From positions 18,518,748-18,582,747 of the forward strand of contig NC_135568.1 of assembly GCF_964340395.1 (NCBI RefSeq): a DNA stretch of 64,000 nt. Reading direction: 5' to 3'. The notes beneath the pieces are model-generated. The model did not search any database. It saw only the letters and a program-made list of their open reading frames with translations, and was not told the DNA's origin. This DNA comes from Glandiceps talaboti. Taxonomy: Eukaryota > Hemichordata > Enteropneusta > Spengelidae. Made by a program: the position numbers and the translations under genes. Below, piece by piece: positions 42,266-64,000 of the stretch (position 1 is its first letter; every line of letters starts with the position of its first letter).

Positions 42266-42660
42266 CGCTAGATTTAAAAGCTTCATTTATAAGCTTTGTG
42301 GGATGTTTTTGCTTTGTTATTATCAGTGTTTGTACCAAAAGTGAAGCTTGCGTACAAAAGATATTAATTAAAGAAAATCATTTATTATGCAATTTACTCA
42401 TTTATTATGAAATTTAGTCATTGTAGTCAAAAGCTACAAAAAAACAACATCAAGACATACTACCACCAAAATGTGTACGAAATTATATGAACATGTACTA
42501 TAAAAACATTAACTAATTGCCGAAAATCGTTCATTGCACAAATACCTTATTAATATTCTTTGAACTTTACTCAAACCTTATCAGTTGTAGCCATTACCCT
42601 AAAGAAGGTATGTACCAGAGCGATCCGTTCTAGCACAACTGAACTGATAAGGTTCAGTAG

Positions 42661-43620
<960 letters not shown>

Positions 43621-43727
43621 TCTTCCTTACAGAAGGTAAAAATCAAAAGAAAAATCAAATCAGCCTGCAGTCATCACCACGTATTAAGAGAGTCACGTGA
43701 CACGTATGAGGCAAGTCACGTGCATGT

Positions 43728-45115
43728 CACAAGTGGATGGTCGGACTCACAACCATCCACTCCCTGTGCTGTCTTACAACCTGCTATCCAGTCTCCGTGT
43801 TGACTAACGGTTAGCCGTCCATCCTCCATATTGACTTACGGCGAACCAGCCATGCTCCGTATTTACTTGTGGCTAGCCACCCACCCTCCGTGTTCATATA
43901 CAGTGAGCCACCCACCTACCCACCCTCCGTGTTCATTTACAGTGAGCCATCCATCCTCCGTGTTGACTTATGGCTAGTCATCCCCCCTCCGTGTTGACTT
44001 ACGGTTAGCCGTCCATCCTCCATATTGACTTACGGCGAACCAGCCATGCTCCGTATTTACTTGTGGCTAGCCACCCACCCTCCGTGTTCATATACAGTGA
44101 GCAACCCACCCACCCACCCTCCGTGTTCATTTACAGTGAGCCATCCATCCTCCATGTTGACTTATGGCTAGTCATCCCCCCTCCGTGTTGACTTACGGCT
44201 AGATGGCTGTCCATCCTCCGTGTTGAGTTACTCCTAGCCATCCACTCTCCGTTTTGACTGACGGCTAGCCATCGATCCTCCGTGTTGTCTTTCTGTAAGC
44301 CAACCAATCTCCATGTTGACTTACGGCTAGCCATCAACTCTGCAATGTTGACTTTAACGGCTAACCATCCAACCTCCGTGTTTACTTACGGCTAGCCATT
44401 AACTTTCCGTTTTGACTTATGGCTCGCCATGCATCCTTTGTGTTGATTTACGGTGAGCCTTCCATCCTCCGTGTATTCTTACGGCAAGCCATCCGTGTTG
44501 CCTTTTGGCTAGCCATCCACCCTCCGTGTTGCCTTTTGGCTAGCCATCCACCCTCCGTGTTGCCTTTTGGCTAACCATCTACTCTCCGTGTTGCCTTTTG
44601 GCTAGCCATTCACCCTCAATGTTGACTTACGGCTAACCATCCATCCTCTGCGTTGAATTATGGCTAACCGTCCCTCCTCCGTATTGACTTACGGATAGCC
44701 ATCCACTCTCCGTTTTGATGTACGGCTAGCCATCCATTCTCCTGTATACTTTACGGCTAGCCACCCACCCTCCGTGTTGACTTACGGCTAGCCGTCTCCC
44801 TCCGTGTTGACTTTTAAACGGCAAACCATCAACTCTCCGGTGTTGACATACGGCTAGCCATCCATCCTCTGTGTTGACTTACGGCAAGCCATCCACCCTC
44901 CGTGTCGACTTACGGCTAGCCGTCCCCTCTGTGTTGACTTAAGGCTAGCCGTCCCCCTCCGTGTCGACTTACGGCTAGCCGTCCCCCTCCGTGTTGACTT
45001 ACGGCTAGCCGTCCCCCTCCGTGTTGACTTACGGCTAGCCGTCCCCCTCCGTGTTGACTTACGGCTAGCCGTCCACTCTTCGTGTTGACTTACAGCCAGC
45101 CATCCATCCGTAGTG
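43728..45115. repeat. Degenerate ~28-31-bp minisatellite, about 46 copies, with nested duplication
   Basis: Unit core CCTCCGTGTTGACTTACGGC plus TAGCC. The 3' part (44880-45070) is the most homogeneous. A larger block near 43800-43985 recurs at about 43995-44180 (about 195-bp period) with few differences. Confidence 0.93.
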
Positions 45116-45925
45116 TTGCTATTAGTTAGCGAAGGATGGAAGAGAACTTTGGATTCAATTTTGGAAATAACAGTAAGATATGATTTAGTTGTGTAATTTG
45201 GGAGAAAAACTAGAAACGTTTGTTAAGCCCACCATAAACTAGCCGGAAGGGATATAAGTTAGTGTCGGAAGTATTACGATACCATCTTCCTTAATCGACA
45301 AGGGTTGTTGTGATGACCTCTCTCGATAATACATAAATTTCATATATCTTACGAACTTGTAGGTTCTCATGACCTTGTGGACTTCCGTGTGCTACTACAG
45401 TGTGGATTCATTGTGACAATCAAAACTTATTTCATCATAGCTCACGTCTGATTGCATTTCTTGGAAATTGTACTTAATGTTGGTATAATTCCCAATGTAC
45501 GTAGATATTGTGACGACGTTTGACAGATCTATAGGTTGGGAATTATAATATATCTACAGTTCTGCCACTTTTTTTTAGCTCCACTGTCAGCATAAATAGA
45601 GAATTTAAGGGATAAGAACACTGTCCGTCATCTTTCGTTGAAAGCTATCTATTGTCGTCGTCCGTCCGTTCCCGTGATTTGAAACAATTGATCAGGTTGC
45701 GTTGATGTTTTATGTGTATGCGTCTAGATGGGCGGGTGTTCATATTGATCTTTGTATTTGGTAGTGTTTTGAATTTTAAGCCTGTTTAGATTTGTTCATG
45801 GTTCAAAAGGCAATGTTCTACTTCTCTTAATCCAACTATCAGTCTTAGTTTACTTTGATATGGTATGTATATTTCTAGGATGAAGACGTTCAGATTTATT
45901 CTTTAGGATTAGAAAGTGATAAAGT
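45116..45925. other. Intergenic, no feature seen
   Basis: Unique sequence; no recognised gene. Confidence 0.4.
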
Positions 45926-45926
45926 G

Positions 45927-46176
<250 letters not shown>

Positions 46177-46204
46177 TCTAGAATGAGAGAAGTGCATGTA
46201 TGTG

Positions 46205-46385
46205 CGTGTGTGTGTGGGGGGGGTACTACATGCACATCTTAAAATAATATTATGTTTAGCCTGGGGGGACTACAAATATTCTTGGTTTCATTTCGGGGGG
46301 GGGGTCATACATTTTTTGAGAGCGCAAAGGGGGGGGGGGCAGCTGCAAAAAAAAATTGACAAAAAATATTTTCTCCCCAAAGTTT
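46205..46385. repeat. Dispersed G-run repeat copy
   Basis: Four G-runs of 6-12, with GGGGCAGCTGCAAAAAAAAA and AAATATTTTCTCCCC; related to 20860-20985. Confidence 0.5.
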
Positions 46386-48110
46386 AATTGAGAAATGTTG
46401 CGATATATTTGTAGTATACAAATTTAATATTCCGACGCCAGTCTAGTCTAGCATGGGTAGGTTTAGAACAGAATTTAAATCAACAAACAGACCCTTTAAG
46501 TCATCACTAATGTGTGTATAGTTTTGTATTGCCTGAAAGATAGATAATACAAATTCGGGTTTATTTACATCAAAATCAAACTTTATTACAAAACGCGTTA
46601 TGTTCTATTATTTGGTATATATCATGATATAGGGACATCATTTGAATGGCTTGCAGTTTATATCGGGTTTAAAATAAAAATGATTTTAAATTTTATACGT
46701 TTTTTCAAAAGTGTTGTAAGTTCGTATCATCAAATGATAATTTATTTTGTTCCAACTTAGCAATATTTGATGATCATAGACACTTTTCTTCACAAAGCAT
46801 AGGTTTGATCAAGTTGTCAATTTGAAATACTGTACTATTTACTCCCTTCCGTCGACTTCAAACACATAGTGTTCAACATGTATCATTCCATGCGATATTA
46901 TGTTGACATCACGTGGAGGGTATACTTAACCAATGCACCATCTCTACATACCAAGTACTCTCCTGTCCCCAATAGGCTCAACTGATCGCGATTTGATTGG
47001 ATTCGAAACAACCACCCTGAGTGGGCTTCGCTCTGGATCAGTAAATTTAAATTTGATATGAATGAAGCACAAGTGGGTACAGGTGAATGGTTAGACTCTA
47101 TGTATTTGTGTGTGGGCATACCTCGATATTACGATTGAAGTTTTATCGAAATACTGTATGTCTGAACTATCAACGGCCAAGTTATCAATGAAAACGTCAC
47201 TAGCGACCTCTGTAACCTACCTTATTTGGTTTCATTCCCTGGTGACTTTATATCGTAACGGAACTTTTAGTTGTGGTTCACCAAGTGATTGAATCCAAAT
47301 AGAACCACATGTGGAGTTTCAATAAAATTGTCATCACTCCCTGTTACGTTTGCCGTCTTTACTCTATTACACAGGATATCAGATCTGAGACGATAATAAT
47401 CGCTCTTTTCAGGATCTTAGATTTAAGTCTTTACTAATAATGTACATTATTTTAGATTTGAGAGACGATGATAATGTACATGATCTTAGATTTCAGAGAC
47501 GATGATAATCAGAAAGTCATCCTGATAATTCTCAATGAAGTAGTTTCTTTTACTTTAATGTTTGGCAAGGAGTGTTTTCGTAACTCATATACACCATTGT
47601 ATTATATATCGTAAACGGCAAGACTTCAAGTTAAAGATCGTAAAAACGTCATTTGATGTGCGTGGTAGTTATTTTCTATGTAATCCGTCAAATGGTAAAA
47701 CATTAAATTAATGTAAATAAATGTGAAATCAATTTATCAGAAATTATATCGTACGATTTGAAAACGTTCAATTGTAATTTGTTTTCAGGATTGGTGTATA
47801 TGTAGAATGATAAGTAGTCGTGTAATCTGTGCACTAATTAGCCCCCCTCACCCTCTCAGCCCCTCACCCTCGACTCCATCAGTTCATGACAAGTTCCTCG
47901 ATTCATAAAAACACTTCACTTTTCTTATTTGTGGTATTCATGTTTTTTCAAAATTTTTGTTGATGTTATTTTCTTAGTCATATTTATTACTATTATTACA
48001 TGGTAATCTAATCAAAAACCTAATGTATTGTAGTATGTAACATTACTACTGTAATATGTTGGACATGTATCTCATAGATGTATAAGCAAATGAGATAAGA
48101 TAAATCGTAA
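46386..48110. other. Intergenic, no gene recognised
   Basis: Contains a small imperfect duplication (TTAGATTT.AGAGACGATGATAAT near 47451 and 47490). Otherwise nothing seen. Confidence 0.4.
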
Positions 48111-48123
48111 TCATATATCACAT

Positions 48124-48556
48124 CACTTATCATATCATATCATATCATATCATATCATATCATATCATATCATATCATATATCATCACATCATATCATAT
48201 CATATACCATATCACATCATATCATATCATATCATATACCATATCATGTCATATCATATCATATCCATACTGCCATCATATCATATCATGTCATATCATA
48301 TCATATCCATACTGCCATCATATCATATCATATCATATCCATACTGCCATCATATCATATCATATCATATCATATACCATATAATATCATGTCATATCAT
48401 ATCATATCATATCATATCATATACCATATAATATCATGTCATATCATATATCATATCATATCATATCATATCATATCGTATCATATCATATCATATCATA
48501 TCATATATCATAATATGTCATATCATATCATATGTCATATCATATCATATCATATT
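48124..48556. repeat. (TATCA)n pentanucleotide array
   Basis: CATAT/ATCAT units with periodic CCATACTGCCATCATATCAT and ATACCATATAAT interruptions. Confidence 0.95.
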
Positions 48557-48607
48557 CATTTCGACTCAAAACAGGGGCATAACCCTATCTCTTTCCAACT
48601 CTAACCC

Positions 48608-48695
48608 CACAAACACCCATACATATACACAAATACCCATACATATACACAAATACCCATACATATACACAAATACCCATACATATACACAAACA
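48608..48695. repeat. 20-bp tandem repeat, about 4.5 copies
   Basis: ACCCATACATATACACAAAT repeated without mismatch. Confidence 0.95.
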
Positions 48696-48834
48696 CTATG
48701 TAAATTGCCATCAAAAGTATTTTTAACTAGTAGACTGTAAGTATTGCTCGTATTCTTGTATAAATTCACACCTGTCGTGTAGATTCTTAATTATTATTGG
48801 TATACTATTCCATAGTTTGACACCTGTGTATTAT

Positions 48835-49560
48835 TTTATAAATATGATTATATATATCAGAATTAGACTTAGCATACAGTGTGTATTATTCTATAAATCG
48901 GATTATATATATATCAGAATTAGACTTAGCATACAGTGTGTATTATTTTATAAATGGGATTATATATATCAGAATTAGACTTAGTATAAAATGTGTATGA
49001 TTCTATAAATGGGATTATGTATATATCAGAATTAGACTTAGTATACAATGTGTATGATTCTATAAATGGGATTATGTATATATCAGAATTAGACTTAGCA
49101 TACAATATGTATTATTCTATAAATGGGATTATGTATATATCAGAATTAGACTTAGCATACAGTGTGTATTATTCTATAAATGGGATTATATATATCAGAA
49201 TTAGACTTAGCATACAGTGTGTATTATTTTATAAATGGGATTATATATATCAGAATTAGACTTAGCATACAGTGTGTATTATTCTATAAATGGGATTATG
49301 TATATATCAGAATTAGACTTAGCATACAGTGTGTATTATTTTATAAATGGGATTATATATATCAGAATTAGACTTAGTATAAAATGTGTATTATTTTATA
49401 AATGGGGTTATATATATCAGAATTAGACTTAGCATACAGTGTGTATTATTCTATAAATGGGATTATATATATCAGAATTAGACTTGGTATAAAATGTGTA
49501 TTATTCTATAAATGGGGTTATATATATCAAAATTAGACTTAGTATAAAATGTGTATATAG
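48835..49560. repeat. ~55-58-bp minisatellite, 13 copies
   Basis: Unit core CAGAATTAGACTTAGCATAC plus GTGTATTATTCTATAAATGG and a variable ATTATATATAT stretch. Confidence 0.95.
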
Positions 49561-51420
49561 AGATTATAAAATCGCTACACTTTGAGAGTTAGATTCCAAA
49601 TCATGTTGAAGTGTAAATCATTACAATAGCTTCAGATGATGGTATGCCGAAATGTGGTTTAGTGATTGCTTCAATGTCCAACTAGTCTAGTCCCCTATAC
49701 GGTATCATTACCATATCACGTTGGCGTCCAGACTAATGTTCAACCAGAAATGTAATGTTATTTCAAGGCATGGCTTCTTCTAAATCTCCAACTTTCAAAA
49801 ATGTATTAAAATGACAGTGTTGTCGAAACTATGGAGTCTAGATGACTGACCCTTTAATTCAAATTGCACATTCCCCCACTCACGTCAAATAAGATTACAA
49901 TAGCACATTCCTTCACCCAGATATAAAATTAAGATAAGTTTATCAGGTTTGATTTTGCTCTATCTCAACCCTGGAGTTAGAGCATAAAGATTACACACTT
50001 CAACTAACTAACTAACTAACATACCTTATTTGATGCCAGCGGCGTAATTCAAACGATGGTTAGCATGTTTGCAAACCATGACGCCCTCTCTTTGGAGAGG
50101 ATACGCCGTAATCGTTTTAATTTTACCATTGCTATGGCAACGTCACGATATAAAGGAATATTGTGGTCAACCTCGCGACCACAACCCTTTAATAGTCAGT
50201 AAAACAAGACTTTAATTTAATGTCCAAGGTTTGGGCCCTATTGTGTTAGGAGCAATTAGATGGCGAATGGACTGTCTAACGAGATCGTCAGCTCTCGATC
50301 TCAGCAAAGATACAATATCGACTTCGAAAAGTCAGTTATGTCGAGCTATGTTACACAATGGAAATGTTTATAAACTCTGTTATTTGTCATATAAAAACAT
50401 CAAATCCAACCAAACTGACTCCATTTATATGTAGCTCAATCATGAAGTTTGAAGTTGTATATGTACGAATATATAGCATAGGCTGTTTGCATCAAAATGT
50501 GTGCGTATTGTGAAGATATATGTATTCACGTCAGTAAACCAGCCGAGAAAAAACGATGCGCTTTAAGTTTTAATTCAACACGACGTAAACGCTGTGTATG
50601 GGTGTATGTATGGAACAGTTCTAAGATTTTATTTGGAGGTAAGTATTTGTTCGACACATGCATTTTTTTAATAACTCGAGTTTGAACGGGGGGAGGGAAT
50701 TTGAAATGACTGATTTTGGTCTGTGTGAAATTCAGAGATTACATTGAAAGTTTAGGACTTGATTAGGGGTAATTTATGTGTTCGCCAGGAGAACTTACTA
50801 GTTATATAGACCACATATGTTGGGATAGGGTGTATCTTTACACAGAGTTTACATCCGTAAAGCCTTCACAGATGAATTTATTAAAAATGAAAAAAGACAG
50901 CTGATAAAGCTAGACGCATAGCTTGTACGGAACTATATAACAGCTGATTATAGTTTGTTGTAATATGAAGTGAATGGCAGACTCTACATGCACACTCATA
51001 TTTTTTCATACTTGATCCCACGATAGACTTTATCAACTGAACATGAAGAGTAGCCGATCATTTATAGGATAATTATTGACCACCAGACCTTGTCGGGAAA
51101 CTCACACAAAACGTTATAAATACAATCCGAGATCCCTGTTCAACGGTTTCCTAACGTTTGATGAGACGATCATGGTGGTATTGAAAGTCGTAGTTGACGG
51201 CACCGGGAAAATAGGAAAAGTTCTGGAATGGGAAAAGAGGTAATTGTAAAAGTGAACCTTAATCAAAAAGTCGTTAACATGTTATTGTTTCCGTTCATCG
51301 ATGACGTCCCCCTTCGTTTGTAAAGGTACTATAAACACGAGCAAGGGAAGTCATCCTCACCATCAGCTTTGTTTGTGACTCATATCACACGTCACTATAA
51401 AGCTTGGCCAGTGGTGATGG
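49561..51420. other. Wnt10 upstream region, single-copy
   Basis: About 1.9 kb unique sequence upstream of the candidate Wnt10 TATA box. An open stretch at 50497-50640 ends at GGAG|GTAAGTAT, a good donor sequence, but no family is recognised and it is not called as an exon. Confidence 0.4.
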
Positions 51421-51422
51421 GC

Positions 51423-51432
51423 TATATAAAAA
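51423..51432 (+). promoter_or_regulatory. Candidate TATA box of Wnt10
   Basis: CTATATAAAA lies 167 bp before the Wnt10 ATG, in a stretch that would leave about 145 bases of 5' UTR with transcription starting near 51453-51460. No mapped start is available; this is a sequence-motif call. Confidence 0.5.
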
Positions 51433-51598
51433 GCAAGCGACGACTTGGTGATTGACAAAAGTACGCATCTACTCATTATTCGAGTTGAAACAGTAAATGT
51501 GCTGAGAGAGAAGTGAATTGAAGACAGGAACGACGACGTGTTGGAAAAACGAAGCCATTGAACTAAAAGTGTGCTGCCTTGTAAATTGAGAAGGTGGA

Positions 51599-59768
<8,170 letters not shown>

Positions 59769-59899
59769 TTGGTAGTGTCTGTGTCATAGAGGAAGTAAAC
59801 ATGGACTTTGTTTCTAAATATGGATTACATCGTGTATAATGACGTCATGACATGCTAAGAGCTATAGATGACAACAATCCATAGATGATCATGAAAACA

Positions 59900-59905
59900 A
59901 TTAAA
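59900..59905 (+). terminator. Possible Wnt10 polyadenylation hexamer (ATTAAA)
   Basis: First common variant poly(A) hexamer after the Wnt10 stop, 132 bases downstream, followed by a GTG-containing stretch. Another ATTAAA occurs near 60330. Weak call without transcript data. Confidence 0.2.
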
Positions 59906-60124
59906 AAGTGTCGTCATGAAAACCATCTCTGCTGATCATGTAATCTCTGTGTGGAATTGCATTTGTAATGTACATCTATTTCAACGCTATTAGAATATGA
60001 TGTGGTTTGATTGCCTTCTTTTGACCTCTAGTAAACTCTATGCAAAGTGTGTCTTGTACGTTTTAATCGACATGATAGTATACAATCATCATGTCAGTTT
60101 CAAGACACTTCGATGACAATGACT

Positions 60125-60305
60125 GGTGAAAACATGACCCATGATATGTATACTTACTAATACTAGTATTATCACATGATCCATGTATGACGTGTATACT
60201 TACTAGTATTATCACATGACTTACTAGTATTATCACATGATCCATGTATGACGTGTATACTTATTAGTATTATCCAATGACTTATTAGTATTATCACATG
60301 ATCCA
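60125..60305. repeat. Degenerate repeat around TAGTATTATCACATGATCCAT
   Basis: TAGTATTATCACATGATCCA recurs three times with CTTACTAGTATTATCACATG partial copies between, about 400-540 bp after the Wnt10 stop; possibly in its 3' UTR. Confidence 0.8.
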
Positions 60306-60651
60306 TGAGGGGGCTTTTGACTGGTTGATAATTAAAGCTGATTTTTTTACCATTTATTGAATGATTGTGCGTTTTGTGTAAATGTGCTAACCATAAATTT
60401 GGTCATTTCATTTACGTCACGTGATGAATAATATTGTACATACTGAGACATCTTGTATTATGATGAATCTACCGTCGTATGCGAAAATCTCCAGAAACTT
60501 AAGTCACAATTATTATTGTCAACCGTTTCAGTATTTTACTACCGTGTTTATCCAACTCTTCAATCAATTCTATCTATGGAGATACCTCAGACTTGCAAAG
60601 AATAATGATGCACATCTCTAATGTCACACAATAATAATTATCAGCCATGGA
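60306..60651. other. Wnt10 downstream, no feature seen
   Basis: Unique AT-rich sequence. Confidence 0.4.
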
Positions 60652-60868
60652 CACCTAATATAAACTTGATATAAACCTAATATAAACCTGATATAAACCT
60701 AATATAAACCTAATATAAACTTGATATAAACCTAATATAAACCTGATATAAACCTAATATAAACTTGATATAAACCTAATATAAACCTGATGTAAACCTA
60801 ATATAAACCTAATATAAACCTAATATAAACCTGATATAAACCTAATATAAACCTGATATAAACCTAAT
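60652..60868. repeat. 11-bp satellite array, first block
   Basis: CCTAATATAAA and CCTGATATAAA alternate, about 20 units. Confidence 0.97.
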
Positions 60869-60999
60869 TGAATGAGATCTGTTCAAGTATGTCTGAGTTA
60901 TGGCTTTGGACATGGAAAATTGGCTGCTAGGCGGCCATATTGGATCGTATCATAAAACAAATTGATGTGCATATGTATGCCACAGTATGTTGCCCCTAA
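60869..60999. other. Non-repeat insert within the 11-bp array
   Basis: About 131 bases with GGCTGCTAGGCGGCCATATT and no relation to the array. It splits the satellite; the flanking arrays are of the same family. Possibly an inserted element fragment. Confidence 0.6.
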
Positions 61000-63366
61000 A
61001 CCTGATATGCACCTAATATAAACCTGATATAAACCTAATATAAACCTGATATAAACCTAATATAAACCTAATATAAACCTAATATAAACCTGATATAAAC
61101 CTAATATAAACCTGATCTAAACCTAATATAAACCTGACATAAACCTGATATAAACCTAATATAAACCTGATATAAACCTGATATAAACCTGATATAAGCC
61201 TAATATAAACCTAATATAAACCTGATATAAACCTAATATAAACCTAATATAAACCTGATATAAACCTAATATAAACCTGATATAAACCTAATATAAACCT
61301 AATATAAACCTAATATAAACCTGATATAAACCTAATATAAACCTAATATAAACCTGATATAAACCTAATGTAAACCTAATATAAACCTAATATAAACCTA
61401 ATATAAACCTGATATAAACCTAATATAAACCTGATATAAACCTAATATAAACCTAATATAAACTTAATATAAACCTGACATAAACTTGATATAAACCTGA
61501 CATAAACCTAATATAAACCTAATATAAACCTGATATAAACCTGACATAAACCTGATATAAACCTAATATAACCTAATATAAACCTGATATAAACCTTTTA
61601 TAAACCTAATATAAACCTGATATAAACCTAATGTAAACCTAATATAAACCTAATATAAACCTAATATAACCTAATATAAACCTGATATAAACCTAATATA
61701 AACCTGACATAAACCTGATATAAACCTAATATAAACCTGATATAAACCTAATATAACCTAGTAATATAAACCTGATATAAACCTAATATAAACCTGATAT
61801 AAACCTGATATAAACCTAATATAAACCTGATATAAACCTAATATAACCTAATATAAACCTGATATAAACCTAATATAAACCTGACATAAACCTGATATAA
61901 ACCTAATATAAACCTGATATAAACCTAATATAACCTAATATAAACCTGATATAAACCTAATATAAACCTGATATAAACCTAATATAACCTAATATAAACC
62001 TGATATAAACCTGATATAAACCTGATATAAACCTAATATAAACATAATATAAACCTGATATAAACCTAATATAAACATAATATAAACCTGATATAAACCT
62101 AATATAAACCTAATATAAACCTGACATAAACTTGATATAAACATAATATAAACCTGATATAAACCTAATATAAACATAATATAAACCTAATATAAACCTA
62201 ATATAAACCTAATATAAACCTGACATAAACTTGATATAAACATAATATAAACCTGATATAAACCTAATATAAACATAATATAAACCTGATATAAACCTAA
62301 TATAAACCTAATATAAACCTGACATAAACCTGATATAAACCTAATATAAACCTGATATAAACCTAATATAAACCTAATATAAACCTGATATAAACCTAAT
62401 ATAAACCTGATATAAACCTAATATAAACCTAATATAAACTTAATATAAACCTGACATAAACCTAATATAAACCTACTATAAATCTGATATAAACCTGATA
62501 TAAACCTGACATAAACCTGATATAAACCTAATATAAACCTGATATAAACCTAATATAACCTAATATAAACCTGATATAAACCTAATATAAACCTGATATA
62601 AACCTCACATAAACCTGATATAAACCTTTTATAAACCTAATATAAACCTGATATAAACCTAATATAAACCTAATATAAACCGGATATAAACCTCACATAA
62701 ACCTGATATAAACCTTTTATAAACCTAATATAAACCTAATATAAACCTGATATAAACCTAATATAAACCTGACATAAACCTGACATAAACTTGACATAAA
62801 CCTGATATAAACCTAATATAAACCTAATATAAACCTAATATAAACCTGATATAAACCTGATATAAACCTGATATAAACCTAATATAACCTAATATAAACC
62901 TGATATAAACCTAATATAAACCTGATATAAACCTGATATAAACCTAATATAAACCTAATATAAACCTGATATAAACCTGGTATAAACCTGACATAAACCT
63001 GATATAAACCTAATATAAACCTAATATAAACCTAATATAAACCTAATATAAACTTGATATAAACCTAATATAAATCTGATATAAACCTGATATAAACCTA
63101 ATATAAACCTGATATAAACCTGATATAAACCTGATATAAACCTACTATAAATCTGATATAAACCTGATATAAATCTAATATAAACCTGATATAAACCTGA
63201 TATAAACCTGATATAAACCTAATATAAACCTAATATAAACCTGATATAAACCTAATATAAACCTAATATAAACCTGATATAAATCTAATATAAACCTAAT
63301 ATAAACCTAATATAAACCTGATATAAATCTAATATAAACCTAATATAAACCTAATATAAAACTCAT
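61000..63366. repeat. 11-bp satellite array, main block, about 215 copies
   Basis: Mixture of CCTAATATAAA and CCTGATATAAA with rarer CCTGACATAAA, CTTGATATAAA, CATAATATAAA and CCTTTTATAAA. Some 5-6-bp deletions give CCTAATATAACCTAATATAA. Longer blocks recur, for example the CATAAT-containing stretch at 62030-62300. Confidence 0.98.
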
Positions 63367-64000
63367 ATACACCAACTGGATATTTAATTATATTCTTTCG
63401 TCATTGCGTCGCCCCAATAACTGCTAACGGAAAATAACCATAAATAACTTACGTCATGTATAAAATTTTACCTAATAAATTCAAATAAAATAAAATCAAA
63501 ATCAAACCTAGTCCGCAAATCTCTTACCGGCTACTTTTTCAGAAATCTGTTTCAAAATTCTTTGTTTCAACCGTCATATCCATAGTTGGGCAGATTCACG
63601 GGGCTTGTTCGTAGTCTGGCCATTATAGAGACAACTTGGAATACTGAGTACGATGTCAGACTCATAGTATGACATTGGTGAGTTTCTGATACTCCATATA
63701 ATTATATGGAGATAATTGAAACTATGTACAACGCTAGACATAAAATGTGTGAATCGACACTAAATTAATAGTAAATTGTTTATTTTGTAAACCATTTGGA
63801 AGTAAACCTAAACAGAATACAAATTATCATTTGATTTTAAACATCATGAAAGTCATTCATGTAAGCACTGAAATATTACCACCAGACTAGGGGGCCCACC
63901 ATTAACATCTAGTATCCTGTGGATTGTGAAAACTAGGATGTAACCATGGAAACGGAAAATCACCAAGTGACTTTTAAATAATTTACATTCAGTTCGTTGA
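63367..64000. other. Intergenic, no feature seen
   Basis: Unique AT-rich sequence to the end of the window. Confidence 0.4.

Noticed and set aside
50497-50640. Alternative upstream Wnt10 exon ending at a good GTAAGTAT donor
   Set aside because: The leader exon at 51599 has its own TATA box and in-frame upstream stop; no leader or Wnt sequence is encoded at 50497.
60652-63366. Telomere-like repeat (contains CCTAA)
   Set aside because: CCTAA is always within an 11-bp unit with TATAAA and alternates with CCTGA; not a telomeric pattern, and it lies next to a gene.

Overview
This is eukaryotic, AT-rich animal DNA from an invertebrate bilaterian. The evidence is spliced Wnt genes with GT-AG introns, a Penelope-like retroelement, a LINE remnant and a very heavy load of tandem repeats. 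I cannot name the species. A marine deuterostome (hemichordate or cephalochordate) or a lophotrochozoan would fit, but nothing in the window decides it. Operons, ribosome binding sites and CRISPR arrays do not apply here.

The backbone is two Wnt ligand genes arranged head to head. Wnt6 lies on the minus strand: signal-peptide exon at 24403-24476, exon 2 at 23000-23211, exon 3 at 12250-12521. Its last exon, with the CKCHG..SGSC and FHWCC region, is not in the window and should lie beyond base 1. Wnt10 lies on the plus strand and is complete in four coding exons (51599-51645, 51862-52133, 57740-58014, 59307-59768), encoding 351 residues with 24 cysteines. Both genes have the same intron phase series (2, 1, 0), as expected of paralogues from the ancient Wnt1-Wnt6-Wnt10 cluster. 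The 27.1 kb between the two start codons is the shared upstream region.

Nearly everything else is repeat. By summing coordinates, roughly a third of the window is tandem array, in at least fifteen apparently unrelated families. The largest are a 30-bp array (6839-11883), a 34-bp C-rich array (15381-17701), a 22-bp array (27668-32333), a degenerate ~30-bp array (43728-45115), a 36-bp array (55420-56412) and an 11-bp array (60652-63366). The very long open frames inside these arrays result from unit length and composition and are not genes.

Mobile-element remains include a decayed Penelope-like element (32851-34162) between two (TA)n tracts, with a recognisable type I hammerhead ribozyme at 34092-34134. 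There is also a minus-strand LINE reverse-transcriptase tail (37325-37700) interrupted by a poly-serine trinucleotide expansion, and several degenerate interspersed repeat families. The two Wnt genes probably act as secreted, lipidated signalling ligands; the arrays sit in their introns and in the shared upstream region.
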